This document shows, one piece after another, positions 33,200 to 44,291 of a stretch of DNA of 64,000 nt; position 1 is the first letter of the stretch; each line of letters begins with the position of its first letter. Origin of the DNA: Trissonchulus latispiculum (Eukaryota > Nematoda > Enoplea > Enoplida > Ironidae); NCBI GenBank assembly GCA_030248195.1, contig JASAND010003992.1, forward strand, positions 1-64,000, given 5' to 3'. The notes below the pieces were generated by a model. That model was not told the origin of the DNA, did not search any database, and worked only from the letters and a program-made list of their open reading frames with translations. A program made the position numbers and the translations under genes.

Positions 33200-35200
33200 C
33201 CTTCAATGGTTTCCGCTAATTACTATTAATTAACATTGCTTAATTTCTCGCCAGAATGCGTTGAAATTCTGTTGTCTGTTTCGTACTTTTACTTTAACAA
33301 TAGGGAAAGGGATTAATTTAATTACCCTTTCCATTTTGCGTAAACATTTGAGAAGCGGCGGTTCTCCCGCTCAATCCCGAAACCCCCCACCCCCCAAGCA
33401 CATGTATCGTCCTGGCCTTCTCCCTAGTTTTCCTATAAAGGACGTCGCTATGCCCAAATTTTCCTCCCTTTCTATTTGGAATAACTAGTGCTTAGATCTA
33501 GTGCCACCTAAAATTTTTGGGTTTTAGATTAAGGGGAGGGTGAACTCCAGTTTCTCCCATAGCGTTCCTTCCTCTCTTTTCCCTTTCTTTCTAGTATTTT
33601 CCGTGATTTCTCTCTTTTTTTCGAGAATCAGTTCATGTATTTAAAAGGAGCCAGAGGTCCTCCCTGTCTAAAGAATCCCCCTTGAGATTCCCTTTAAATA
33701 AATATAGCAATGTAATTTAAACTTGTGATTGATTCTGATTGTTGTAATATCTGTCCTGATATTACCTGGGTCGCATGGATTCTCGACAGAGAATCCACTT
33801 TGAAACCGCATTGGGCTTTTGGACCCTAAAAAGTTTCAAAAAATCATGCTCAACTTACGTTCAATGGATTCAAATTGCTTTTCTAAAATAACAACTCACA
33901 CTTTCCTTTCAAAATGGCTTCTTAGGGAGATTTCCTGGACCCAGGAAATATGAAGGGTTAAACCTTTAACTGAGGTTTTAACTAATTTGATTCAGGTCCT
34001 CCTTGAGCTTGTTACTATCTGGCCTGCCTTGCTGCCTTGGATCAGCCGCTGCTGCTAGCCTGTTGCTTCCTAGATTCCTTCGACCCTGGTTTGGGTTGGA
34101 CCCAGGTATGCCGATCAGACTGCCATGGATCCTTGCCGCTCTCCCAGGATTCTGCTGCTTCCAGTTTCTGGATTAGATCTCGGAGCCTTGTGGTTTGTCA
34201 GTGTGAGGAGCCTTGCCGTTCTTCCTGGCCCCTGCTGCTCTGATCAATCCTGTGGATCCTTTCCCTCTCCCTCCTTTCTCACTCTCTCTCTCCCGGAAGC
34301 CACAGGTACGAGACCTAAGTCTCGTCTTTCTTAGATCCTCTTTCGAGTTAAACAGTCTACTCAGTGCGTGGGGTTGAGTGCACTCCATCTTTGTCCCTCG
34401 GTCAAGACAGGGTAATTTGTCCGATACCTGTGAGGCTTTGACCTTTGATCCAGAAGATCAGGTGATTTAGCCGACACCTCCAGAATTGACCCTTGAAGTG
34501 ATCCAAAGTGCACTGTCTTCCCCACTGAGTCTTGCCTCCATCGACTGATACTACTCTCCAACTTCAGCCATCTCTCGGCTTTAAGAAACTGTTTCAAGGT
34601 GCCAAACTTTAGGATTATGGGTTCAGAGTTGGGACCATCCCGAAGACATGTCTCTTCCTTTTCTTAAACTGTCTGTCGTCTGTAAATCGTGCCTTTGAGG
34701 GTACAAAACTCTTTTGTACTGTAATTCTTGGGGAAGTCTAAAAGACCGTCTAACCTTTCAAAAATTGTCTAGCTTTGCTTTCTATTGCCCTCGTTGTTCT
34801 TTAACTTTAATCACTTGTTAAACTGTGTTTGCCTCTTTCGTCATTCACTGTCAACCCTACTAAATATTACTCTAAATTTGATCGTCTGCTAGTAACTTCT
34901 TGTTCATTAAATTCTGTAGGATGTACATCTGACTTTTCTAGGCCCAGTTGACTAGTTAGTTAGGACAGCTTTACTGGGTAGGAGTTGAGTACTGGTGGAC
35001 TTGCCGACCGAAGTTGAGCATTGGTGGACTTGCAGTCAAAAGCGAATGTTGGTGGACCTGTAAATTAGATCTTTACAGCTGCTGCTTTCTCTAGCGAGAG
35101 TTGCCAGAGATTCGAACCAAGTTACTACAGTAAGACCCGTGAAGCATTTACGATCCCCATAAGGTGGACATCCCGGATCGGGCACGCACTAAACCAGGCT
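33200..35200 (+). repeat. Unclassified large repeat, forward copy
   Basis: Matches 56850-58880 in reverse complement at several collinear blocks, e.g. GGGAAAGGG with ACCCTTTCC near 33300, the block around GATATTACCTGGG (33757), and CCTGGACCCAGGAAAT (33935). No open frame of size; probably a non-autonomous retroelement or degraded element. Confidence 0.5.
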
Positions 35201-35212
35201 GCTTGATTAAAC

Positions 35213-35849
35213 CATGAGTTTATAATAGGAAGAGTGGGACACTCAGCCCTTCCTAATGTTTTAAGCTTGCAATATGCTCGAAACATTAAGGCCAAAATCT
35301 CGGGGGGGCTTCATAGCGTGTAAACATAGCACGCTGACATTTTTCAAAAACGGGCGTTTTCGGTAAATTAAATACCATAACTTGAGCTAGGAAAGTCGTA
35401 CAGCGATAATTTTTATATCATTATGTTGCGTAGAATGTGATCGTTTTAATGATATAAAAATTATATAGTTCGATTCTGGCTATCTCTTACAAATCTGGCA
35501 ACAACGTAACACATTTTGAAGAAATGATGAAATTCCTAAAATTTCCGTGGAAAGGATGTTTTATTGCCGGATTTGTAAAAGATTACCTAAACCGAACTAT
35601 ATAATTTTTATATCGTTAAAAAGATCACATTCTACGCAACATAATGATATAAAAATTATCGCTGTACGACTTTCCTAGCTCAAGTTATAGTATTTAATTT
35701 ACCGAAAACGCCCGTTTTTGAAAAATGTCAGCGTGCTATGTTTACACGCTAAGAAGCCCCCCCGAGATTTTGGCCTTAATGTTTCGAGCATATTGCAAGC
35801 TTAAAACATTAGGAAGGGCTGAGTGTCCTACTCTTCCTATTATAAACTC
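35213..35849. mobile_element. Foldback (long-TIR) element with 10-bp TSD
   Basis: Arms of about 285 bp (35216-35503 and 35565-35849) are nearly perfect inverted repeats, GAGTTTATAATAGG to CCTATTATAAACTC. TTGATTAAAC flanks both sides (35203-35212 and 35850-35859). A 3-base offset (CAT) sits at the left. Long TIRs with a 9-10 bp duplication suggest Mutator-like mobilisation (inference). Confidence 0.8.
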
Positions 35850-36188
35850 TTGATTAAACGGATATAAGAGTTGCTTTGGCATCTCGCGTTCACCTGGCTG
35901 TAGTATTCCATAGTACCTCTCAGTATCAACTACTGTAGCCCATAAGTAAAAGTTAGTCATTGGTGAACTCTTTAACCTTTTTCTTTTAACCATTTTCACT
36001 GCACAAATTACAACGATTTTACCCAAAATAGTTTTTTCTGCGTTTTTAGCAATTTTAGCCAATGGATAAGGTATCGAGTGACGAAATCAGTGTCTCCTGA
36101 AGAAATTTACTTCAGTCTGCAAAAATCTGAAAAAGTGCACTTCTTCAGAAATCTTGAATCTTGCCAAATTATCGATGCCCAAAATTAG

Positions 36189-36194
36189 TTTATT
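36189..36194 (-). terminator. Poly(A) signal of the SLC17-like gene
   Basis: AATAAA on the minus strand (TTTATT on plus), about 170 nt beyond the stop codon at 36366, a usual distance for an animal 3' UTR. Confidence 0.5.
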
Positions 36195-36365
36195 AAGTCT
36201 ATTAATTGCAGTGATTCATTACATTCAGTCATTACAGGATCATACAGTCAGTTTTGACCCCATTCACTTTTCAGGCCTCCTTTAAAGATCTTTCTTCTAA
36301 TTGAACCAATTTTGGTCTTATAAATAAGAAAAGTACTAACGTAAAACTACAACGCATTGGCATTG

Positions 36366-38171
36366 TCAGGTTCGTTTAATGTTTGAATTATGTTCATGCT
36401 CAGACAGGAAAACATTCGTTTCACGGTACGTGGCATTCATGTCCCAAGCAGCAGGTAAGTTCTGATTATGAAAAAAGCCTACATAGAAGACATTTACTAA
36501 TACCATGATACCAGCATTAATGTAAAAGGCATAGTTCCACTGTTCTTCGGTAGCATCGGCAGTAATCCATCCTACTAAATATGGCATGAGTATTGCTGCA
36601 CCAAAGCTGGCCTGAGTTGCTAGACTCGTTAGTATAGTACAAAACGTTGGTGTTAAGTCTGTAATAGACCTAAAGAATCCTCCAATCATCAGAGAAATGC
36701 AGAAGGACGATGCATTCAACAACAATACAACCAGAGCTATGCTGTTAGTATTTACCATTGTTATAAAAGTCAGTAGCAAAGTCAACCCAAAAAAGGCCAC
36801 ACTATTGAAAATTAGAGGTCTCTTTGTTGTCGTAATACATGATATTTTGTCAACCAAAATTCCAGCTGCAGGCCGGCCAATTACTTGGACTAGGGACGGC
36901 AAGCTTGAAAGGAATCCATTGCTTGCTACCTCAAGATTAAAAACTTCCTTGAAGTAAAGAGGTGTGAACTGCAAAATGAAAAAGTTAATCCAGCGTTGGC
37001 CTATAAAGCACAGAATGATGGCATATACGGGACCTGATTTTATCATTGATCGCCATGGAATAGAGGGCTTTGATTTCTGACACTGCTGAGTTTGATGTTG
37101 TGATAGGTAGCTTAATTCTACTTTCGAAATATATCTATTTGTGGATGGAGTGTTGGAGAAAAGCCACACCCACACAGCTACCCAGACTAGTGAAACAAAA
37201 GCCCAAACATAAAAGATGTACATCCAGCCAATGGTTGAACAGAGGACACCAGCACTTCCCATACTAGTTAGAAGACCCAAGCTGTATCTGAAATCAACCT
37301 AAAGTCTAGAACTATACCAAGTACTAAATGTTCTTGCGATTTAGTATAGCTGCTTTGGATGGTCGGAGTTCTCAGTCCGAGATACAGAACAAAATGATAC
37401 AAACTGAGACCACATTTAATATTGCTCCTGAAAATAAATAACATTAATTAAAAAATTTCATAGAAACTTTAAGACAGACCTACACACAATAATTACCACA
37501 AACATACCACCTTTCAGACGATAAATTCGCCCCAAATCAAACCCTAATTAAACACCCAACTCATATAGGTTAAACGTAACGTTTCCTTATACAGCCGGCT
37601 TGCAAACAGTTCCTACTTACCCTGCACCAGCAATGCCGATAATTGTTGACCTTTCTGAACTTGTGCCCCAGACAACAGAGGATCGGATCACAATTGGCCA
37701 GTACAAGGAAAATCCAGCTCCAAGTACGAAACGACAAATCCATAGCCATTCCCAGCCCATACTTGCAGCGGCGGGACTTAACCCCAAAGATAATAGAGAT
37801 AAAAGAAACGTAACTACAACAGCCAGTTTGCTTCCAACTCGATGAATGAACCAGCTGCCAAAAAATAACGCAGTAAATGCTCCCCAGTTTGGAGCACTTA
37901 GCAAACTGGACTGGACTGTTCTGTCCCATGAGAACTGCGCTGGCTTCCAAAATGAATCAACAAGATTTTCCGATTGATTGGCTACATTTCTGGAGACGTT
38001 GATCATACATACTATGGCGAAATTTAGACTGCCCTGACCAGCTCCTGGTATCACTGCAAAACCGCTGCATAAAAGTAGAGTGATCAGAAATCGAAAAGAT
38101 CCCACAAATCGGTTAGCAGCAATAGATGGTGTATTGGAATGGGGCGTGACGTTTCTAACAAGCTCTGTCAT
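36366..38171 (-). CDS. SLC17-type major facilitator transporter (sialin/phosphate/vesicular anion family), 2 exons, 490 aa
   Basis: Coding exons in transcript order are 38171-37621 and 37287-36366. The donor is AGG|GTAAGT, the acceptor TTTCAG|ATAC, phase 2, 1473 nt in frame. SLC17 proteins are 10-12 helix MFS transporters moving organic anions or phosphate with Na+ or H+ (family knowledge). Supporting features are NFAIVCMINVS after helix 1, a glycosylatable loop with NVS and NQS sites, a helix-rich first half, the GAGYSLGLLTSMGSAG segment across the junction, and a second half with PVYAIILCF, SNGFLSSLPSLV and repeated hydrophobic segments. The substrate cannot be assigned and no orthologue is claimed. 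It stands alone, with a foldback element and a large repeat downstream. The intron is 333 bp. Confidence 0.85.
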
Positions 38172-38195
38172 GATTGTTCTATAAAAGCAGTATTA
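38172..38195 (-). other. Acceptor-like site 7 nt upstream of SLC17-like ATG
   Basis: The minus strand reads CTGCTTTTATAG with AG at 38180-38179, leaving a 7-nt leader before the ATG. A second, weaker AG follows AATTTC further upstream. Confidence 0.4.
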
Positions 38196-38639
38196 GTTTA
38201 TCTGCTGAAATTCGTGCGTGAATGTTTGTTTTGTTCAATGCTTTTATCTCGGTTAAGTGTGCGGTATAGCCGTTATCAAAATTAGCTCAGAATGAACTGT
38301 ACTACTGCAACAGCAATTGTGCCAATAGTTAGCAAAAACCTATTCCCGCTTGTATTATATCATGAAGGGGGCCCGTCCCGTCCGCGTCGTATTATTTTGA
38401 GTGAATTGCCGTTGAAATTCATATTAGCAAAAATTATTCATTAGAGTTATAAGTGCCAAAACTGCGCGCTGTTTTACTGCATTTGTTAGTGTATTGTTTC
38501 TAAGAAAAAATGGTTCAATCGCAAATTTCAGCTTGCAGAAGACATTTTTGCTTAAAACTCACAACGTGGTCATCCTCGAGCATGTGTGAACCTATTTTTA
38601 TTTTCCCATGTTGTTGAGAAATAACAAGTTACGCTAGAA

Positions 38640-39395
38640 CAAATTGACAGAAATAAACGTTAGCAATGGAAAAGTTAGCACCAGCTGCATTTTGTGACTC
38701 TGAGATGGTTTGTTTTCTTGCGGTGAAGGTAGTGTTGGCGAAGAGAGAGGAGAAATCCATGATCCCGAGTAAGCGCTTAGCGGTTTTTGGTTTGCGTTGG
38801 GGTCTTCTTGATGCGGTTCCTGTGGGGCAGGGCGGGGAGGGGGTGCAGAATCCGCCAAATTCCCGAGGTAAAGGGGTAGGAATCGTTTGAGATCAGGGGG
38901 TGGGGCTTCGTCTTCACATCACTCGACCTGCCCCATATCAAGCCAGATGAGCGGGAGGCCAGGGCCCAATGCTGGCTAGATCGGCGGTTTTGGCGATTTT
39001 GAGCTCCCTCAGAGGTAGCTCGGGGTTGTAGGAAGAGGGGCATGGATTTTCTGCATCGTGGTGAGACAGTCCTCGAACTAGTAGGACGATCCAGGGTGGG
39101 GTTTTGTTTTCTTGGATGCTGCCGGTCAGTCGGGCCAGCTGTTCCTGGTATTTTTCTACTGGGCACGACTTCGAACTTATTTTTTCAATGGGGTCGGAAC
39201 CGTCCAACTGTACCTTGGGGGTCGCGGGGTCTACCATCGGCACTTAAATCGGAGCCAAGGCGAATATGGGCAGAAGGTCCAGGCACCGCAGTACTTCCAC
39301 GACTGGATCCACGGACGGGAGGAGGGGGTCGGGGGATCGGGTCACTCTGGGTTTACTATCAAATGGATCACCATCAGGGGGACGGTTATCCATAA
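38640..39395 (-). pseudogene. GC-rich coding-like remnant, family unknown
   Basis: The minus strand reads from an ATG near 39393 through a protein-like frame with one TAA near 39245, continuing to about 38938 with segments such as CPVEKYQEQLARLTGSIQE, then a proline-rich frame to 38634. Composition is clearly richer in GC than the flanks. It may be a gag-like remnant. No partner LTRs or reverse transcriptase nearby. Confidence 0.3.
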
Positions 39396-39399
39396 TATA

Positions 39400-40870
39400 T
39401 GCACCCACAAAGAACACAATTTACCAGTTTAGCTAAATGCATATATCCGATTTTTGGATAGGACTTGCGTACGATGGGATTTTTCTGGGCAAGATATACG
39501 TATACACAAATGAATCGGGGCTTTTTCTAGCAAGGGACACGAAACTCCAGGGGGTCCGTACGTATACGGGGACAAAAACCGCTATTTGGATCAGGCACCA
39601 AACTTGTCCCGGAATTGGCATGGAATCAGACCACTGAGGCAATAATCCACTGGATGGACACTGGATCTACATAGGATTTGATTCCGGGACAGGCCCAAAA
39701 TCAACAAGAAAATTTTTGAAAAATTCTATTTTCCCTCCCAAACATTTTGTGGGTGGGGGGTTGCTGGATTAGGTTGGGGGAGGCGCAAACGTTTGCTAGT
39801 TGTAGGAAAATTTCTTGGGGTGGAGGACCAAAAAATGTTTAGGTTCGGGGGAGCAATAATTTGACAAAATCTTGCGAAAAACGTGAGGAGCTTAGACTTG
39901 GCAGCCTGGTGTAAATGGTGCAGCCGGGAATTTAATCGCTCTGCTAAGCACCACTACTTAGGACTGGCGCAATGGTCGCAACCTTAAGACTGCGAGTGGA
40001 GATTTGTCCAGGCGGCTCTCGCTACGCTGACCAAAGGGGGACTGGATAATTTTTCGGGGATGCCAACGGGGCCCCAGATAAAGTTTGGGAGATAATTTAG
40101 ACACCATAAAATTTAGACTCAACTACAATTAAATTCCGGGCTAATCCCAGAATTCTACCTAGTGTGGAATATCAGTCAATCAGACATGTTAAGATCCTAA
40201 ATCTACAGTAACCAATAGAACTTTACAGTAATTCTATAATATTTCTACAATAATCTTGCAGTATCTCTACCTAAGAGATCAAGTCTAGTAAATAAAAAGT
40301 TATTCAAAATTAATTAAGCAAAGCTGGAGACAACTGGACCGTTTAATTATAAAATTTCGAGGCAAACGATCACAAAATAAAACCACCTGGGCTACCCAAG
40401 GTGGTGGCAAGTTATATGCAACGGGCTACCCGACTGCAAAATAACAATAAACAATAAGGGGAAATGACAATTAAATGGGGGGGACAACAACAATAAACGG
40501 GGAGGGCAATGGGACGAGCAAAAACGGGGAAGAAGGCTTGCTAGCAAAAACGTACCCAGAAAATTGGGGACAACCCAATTGGAGAGAAGGGGAGGGGGAA
40601 AGGGAATGTTAGAAGCTAAGTAGAAACAACAGGGAAAATATTTAAACTCCAAACAAGGGGTTAGGCGGGTGAAGGTTAGCGAAATTTTTAAGAGAGAGGA
40701 AATATAAAGGGAACTCTTGAAAACAAGGGAAATCACTATAGGATGGGCCCACAAAATTTTTAAGACCGACCTGACGCGAAAAAATTTAAATCCCAGCTGA
40801 CTAACGGATGGTGTGATTATGAAAGCAAAAGATTGTTATGCGTTGGGAACGGGAGGGTCTATCTTCGGCA
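39400..40870. other. Intergenic sequence left of the BEL element
   Basis: No gene or clear repeat boundary seen. Contains some G-run repeat sequence near 39750-39860. Confidence 0.3.
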
Positions 40871-40875
40871 AGCCA

Positions 40876-41145
40876 TGTCGTTTCGATCAAACGATATTTT
40901 TGAACTTTTGGTTTCCGGATGAAACTGGTTTTGGTTTAATGGGTTAACATTTTCTGAATAATGTATTTTTCTTCGAACTTATGGACTTGGTTTGGATCCA
41001 ACTTTTGGTTTTGCATGATCGACCAAGTAGAAACGAAAAGACTATAAAATCTCGTGTTTGGAACTTGTTGATCACACTTTCTGAATTCTTGGAATAAATC
41101 TGGTTTTGGGATCTTTTGTCGACTAAGCTTCCGACTGACACAACA
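40876..41145 (+). repeat. 5' LTR of the BEL element
   Basis: 270 bp, TG...CA boundaries. ACTATAAAA near 41040 could be a TATA box and GGAATAAAT near 41090 a poly(A) signal. The internal region starts ATTTTTGGTAGCAGAGC, where the primer-binding site is expected. Confidence 0.88.
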
Positions 41146-41291
41146 ATTTTTGGTAGCAGAGCTGCTAACTATCTACGTTATGACTTTGCATCATCTTTGC
41201 TGTGGGACGGCCTATGGATATTCTTCATTTTGTTGAACTACTTCACCTGCTCACTTCAGTTCAACTGCACATTCAGGTGTGCCACTACAAT

Positions 41292-42320
41292 ATGGCATCA
41301 ATTTCACAAGCTCTGCTTCCGCTTCGCCGAGAGCTTGACAACTGCCGCAAAGCTAAGCCCGAAATTCAATTGCACTTCGACAACGCTGATGAAAGAAATG
41401 CCCATTTGGACCAACTGATCAGCTACAGTGATACACTCACTGTAAGAAGGGACACCTTCAAAGACGTTCAACGACAATTTCTGGGCCATTAATGGACCGG
41501 CGAAACAGATGTCAATGCGGCTGAACAACAATCAGAACATGACTCAGAATTGATCACAGTGGATGATGCTGCTCTAATTGAGCTCAACTCTGCAATACGA
41601 CAACTTTCGACTCAGCTAAATCGAGAAAAGGAAGAAGCAAAAGCTGACGCTGATCGTGCTGCCCTAAGGGAAGCAAATCAACCTATGGCTGCCGTGCTGC
41701 GACAGACACAACGGGTGTCCGGTGTTGCTGCAGCAACGAAGTTGCCTAAGCTGACACTTCCGCCTTTTGACGGCAACATTCTGAATTGGCAGAATTTTTG
41801 GGACCGCTTCAAGGTAACTGTTCACAACATCCATTCTCCGACTGCAGTCGACAAAATAAATTTTCTGGTAGTACAACTAACTGCGGATGCCGCAAATACT
41901 ATCTCTGGTCTGGCCATCACTGAAGCGAATTACTCAGCAGCTATCAATATGTTAAACGAGCGGTACGGAAATATCGACTTGATAATTGATGCTCACTACA
42001 CTGCATTAGCTGATTTGCCACAAGCTCTGAAATTGAAGAACCTTCGATCCGTCATGGACAAGGTGGAACAACATTTGAACGGTTTACACGCCTTAGGCGA
42101 AGATGTCAATCATCGCCATTTTTCTACGCAGATAAGATCAAAGCTGCCACCATCAGTGCTGGTTCAAATGGAAAAGGAGCGGCAAGAGGATGCAGAAGAG
42201 TGGAATGTTGATAAGCTAAAGAGAACACTTAAGACAACATTTGCAAATTTGCGAAACAGCTTACCAAAACCACAACTCTTCCACTGCATAGCAAACGTCG
42301 CAGCAGCTGAATCCTGCTAA
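41292..42320 (+). pseudogene. BEL gag, in-frame stop
   Basis: Reads from MASISQALLPLRREL, interrupted by a TAA at 41490-41492, and continues in the same frame through LTLPPFDGNILNWQNFWDRF (DUF1759-type gag) to 42320. The stop overlaps the next frame start as TAATG. Confidence 0.8.
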
Positions 42321-44291
42321 TGGTAAGGATATTACAGCCAAGTACAGACGAAGAACGTTTCCAACAACAAATGCTCTTGCCAGCCATTCGTCGCAAAGAA
42401 GAATGCAACCGCGTCAACAACTGTCCAAATCGGTTCAATCAACACCATCTTCGAAAGCAAAGACTGACAAGCAAACGACTTTGTTTCAACTGCCTGTATA
42501 CTTCTCATTCAATTCATCGGTGCATACGCACCAAGCCCTGCTTTCACTGCAAGGCAGTTAGGCAGCACCACTCCAGTATTTGCCACGTCAAATACCCTGA
42601 TCTTCCTTCATCCGCCAGTATGGTTGCTAACGATCCACCAAGCAACAAATCAAACTCCAGAGAGCTCGAAGAGTATCAAAAGGAAAAACAACCAGAGCTC
42701 GAACAACCAGCTAGTGAGTACCACCTTTTGGCATTTAGTGAAGTATCTTTACTGCAGACAGTCACTGCAACCTTTATGGGCTACAACGGCACAACAGTAA
42801 CAACTAGAGGTGTTTTTGACAACGGTAGCCAACGCTGTTACATCACTGAACGACTTGCTGTAAAACTACAACTGAAAACATCATCAACAGGAAGTTTATC
42901 AATATTTGTATTTGGCTCAACTTCACCAAAAACAACAAATACGAAGTTTTCTGAAGTTACTGTACGACTATCGAACGGAAAACCATTTCAGTTCACGGTA
43001 AACGTCATTCCAACTTTTACAGGAAGCATTCAAACAGCTCCGTTCAGCTATAGCAAATTTGTGAAGCTGTTTCGCGATCTGCCAATGGCAGGCAAAATTC
43101 CGACTGCATCAGAGAACGTCTCGATTGACTTTCTGATTGGTGCTGACTATATGTGGGATTTTCTCAACGGTGACAAAATTCCAATTTCAAACAGTCTTTA
43201 TTTGATCAGCACATCTTTGGGATGGCTTCTGGTGGCCGCTATTCAGAATCAAAGGGCATCACCAGGAGACAACCTTGTCTTCAACTGCACTTTACACTTC
43301 TGGTCACAATATACTGGAATTTCAATCAACACTAAGTCTGCGCGATATACGAACCAAGGAACTCAAGTTTCTCTGGGATCTGGAGACACTGGGGATCACG
43401 GATACGCAAGATGATCCGGGAGACGAAGCTGCTTTGAATAATTTCAATGACACTGTTGTTACCTGGCCTTGGAAGGAGGTCACTGTAGACTTGCCTTCTA
43501 ACTACGAATTAGCATTTGGTAGGCTGAATGCATTAATTCGTCGGTACAAGTCCGAACCAACCGTGTTAAACCGATATCAGCATGTAATTGAAGACCAATT
43601 GAGTATGGGTATAATTGAAAAGATAAGCACATCATCTAGACCAGCTAAAAGATTTCACTACATTGCACACCATGCAGTTATCACGCCCGGTCAAACCACT
43701 AAGCTTCGCATTGTCTACGATGCCTCGGCTAAAACGACTGAGAATTCACAGAGTCTAAACGAATGCCTATATAGAGGTCCTGTCATCTTAGATGGCATCG
43801 TAGCTATCCTGATTAGGTTTCGCTTGAACAAAATTGCCATTGCTTCTGATATCGAAAAAGCCTTTTTGCAAGTGGGTCTTCAAGAATCTGAGCGTGACGT
43901 TAGAAGGTTTCTTTGGCTGAAAGATCCTTCAATTCTATCTACTGATAGAAATGTTCAAATTGATCGTTTCACTAGAGCCCCTTCGGAGTTATCTCCAGTT
44001 CCTGCTAGGGGCAACAATTCAATATCATCTGCAACAAAATGGGGAGATATTGCAAAGAAAATTTTGCAATACATTGACAATATTATCACTTGGGTGCAAA
44101 CCGCTGAAGAAGCTATCGACTTTTATGAAACTACCAAGAAGATGTTTCATGAGGCCTCCATGAATGTGAGAGAATGCATTACAAGCTCTGAAGACCTTCT
44201 AAAACTCATTCCCGCCTACGATCGAGCAACTGGCAGTTGCAAAATTCTCGGACTGCCATGGGATCCTAAAAAGGATGTGATGAGTACTTAG
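42320..44291 (+). pseudogene. BEL zinc knuckle, protease and reverse transcriptase, frameshifted
   Basis: Zinc knuckles CFNCLYTSHSIHRC and CFHCKAVRQHHSSIC, then a retropepsin with the active-site region GVFDNGSQRCYI (aspartate kept). The frame changes near 43300-43390. Reverse transcriptase motifs LRIVYDASAK and IASDIEKAFLQV follow, then two compensating shifts near 43965-44045. The active-site box reads YIDN instead of the usual YVDD/YVDN form. Sequence stops at the array at about 44292. Confidence 0.82.

Noticed and set aside
35095..35125. Primer-binding site or tRNA T-arm (GATTCGAACC)
   Set aside because: No TGG at the start and no LTR boundary next to it, so an isolated match.
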